Shown here: piece by piece, positions 62,990 through 64,000 of the stretch
How the letters are laid out: every line of letters starts with the position of its first letter
Numbering within the stretch: position 1 is the stretch's first letter
Assembly: GCF_032854445.1 (NCBI RefSeq)
Contig: NC_088295.1
Span: 55,163,249-55,227,248 of the forward strand
DNA length: 64,000 nucleotides
From: Liolophura sinensis
Taxonomy: Eukaryota; Mollusca; Polyplacophora; Chitonida; Chitonidae
Reading direction: 5' to 3'
Position numbers and translations under genes: made by a program
Notes under the pieces: model-generated
The model's database searches: none
Seen by the model: only the letters and a program-made list of their open reading frames with translations
Told to the model about the DNA's origin: nothing

Positions 62990-64000
62990 ATACATAAAGT
63001 AATGACTAGTACCATCCATAACAATTTATTCTGCTGTCACTCAAAAAACTGTTTCTTCAGTTGAACAGGTTACCTTTTAGAGAGATATTCTATATGAATC
63101 TCTCCAACAAGACACAAATTTGTGAGAGAAAACGTGTTTGAAATGTTGTTTTATTATCTTTAGCGAATCATGGACAGATTACAGGCACGCGTGGATTAAT
63201 GCTTCAACAGACCAAGTCTTCAAAACAAACAATACGAAACGAACATACAAGGAGCAACAAAATATAGGCTGATCAATAGACATCAATAACTAATATCGCT
63301 AAGAGTTGAATGGACGTCAGAAGCTGGGCTGAAAATGTAACGCGAAATGGTACGAAACATACCTTAATTCAAGACTCCCACAAAATACTGTAATCAACGT
63401 GAAAGCTTAAATATTACGAGACATATGACTTTTTTATTTTACAAATTCATATCATTGTCTATCATGAGTAACAAGCTTGGCCAGCTGACAATACAAATAT
63501 TCACATGACAATCTCACGGACGGCATAAGTATCGACTCGGCAGAACTGACGCGAGTGGTGGGTGGCACTAACTACGAGCTGAGACAACGTGCCAAATGAT
63601 CTAAAGCATAGTTCAATAAAACTTTAGCATAGCATACGTCGGCCGAGGACAAAAATACGCCATTATAGGACCTGGGGCGTTTTCGCTCTACCTCAACAGT
63701 ATTTTCCCCATAAATACAAGAAAGGCAAACTATGTAGGTGACATTTCACCCTTTATGACTTACTCATGTGCACACTAAGCTTCAATTTTAACTGATTTTG
63801 TAACGTCCCAGGAATACTAGATAAAAATACAATCTTAAAGTGCATTTCTAGAATGTATGACTGGTATTGAGAAAGTTTCCCATCCACTGTTTGAGCATAA
63901 TAACTTACTAAAAAAGAAATTAGCGAATAACTGTTAAAACTTTTCAAACAATGACAAATTTTGTCGTTGTGTACCTATACGCCGAATATACCTAAGTTAG
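62990..64000. other. Intergenic DNA, no feature recognised
   Basis: AT-rich. No conserved exon, repeat family or RNA gene that I can identify. Confidence 0.5.

Overview
The window is nuclear DNA from an invertebrate animal. It is AT-rich, has long GT-AG introns, carries many tRNA-derived SINEs and minisatellites, and holds three conserved animal genes whose exons can be joined codon by codon. The SINEs (3' tails of AAATAAATAAATA or ATTCATTC type) look like those of lophotrochozoans. I favour a mollusc, with a brachiopod as an alternative, but this is an impression from repeat style and not a measured result.

Layout. (1) 1-10334, plus strand: 14 exons of cullin-5 (CUL5), from about human residue 138 to the stop; the N-terminal exons lie before the window. 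Its 3' side carries a 34-bp minisatellite. (2) 17461-21110, minus strand: a complete five-exon POLR2F gene (RNA polymerase subunit RPABC2/RPB6, 127 aa), convergent with CUL5. (3) About 21.1-31.1 kb: intergenic DNA between divergent genes, with SINEs, a TA microsatellite and a 200-N assembly gap at 29813-30012. (4) 31105-55844, plus strand: a 20-exon gene for a glutamate carboxypeptidase II-like M28 metallopeptidase (FOLH1/NAALAD2/NAALADL1 family). All zinc ligands are present, but exon 6 has a one-base frameshift in a T run. (5) 55.8-64 kb: no recognised gene; a decayed LINE 3' end, SINE and palindromic-element copies, and a 1.7-kb minisatellite with a 50-bp period.

The three genes have unrelated roles: ubiquitin ligase scaffold, RNA polymerase subunit and membrane peptidase. 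I see no functional cluster.

The most unusual feature is in the peptidase gene. In three separate exons (exons 6, 10 and 16) the 3' end of the exon together with its 5' splice site is the first unit of a minisatellite that runs into the following intron (periods of about 55, 59 and 123 bp), so each of these introns carries many copies of its own splice donor. In the same gene a SINE landed on the donor of exon 3, and its target-site duplication produced a second identical donor.
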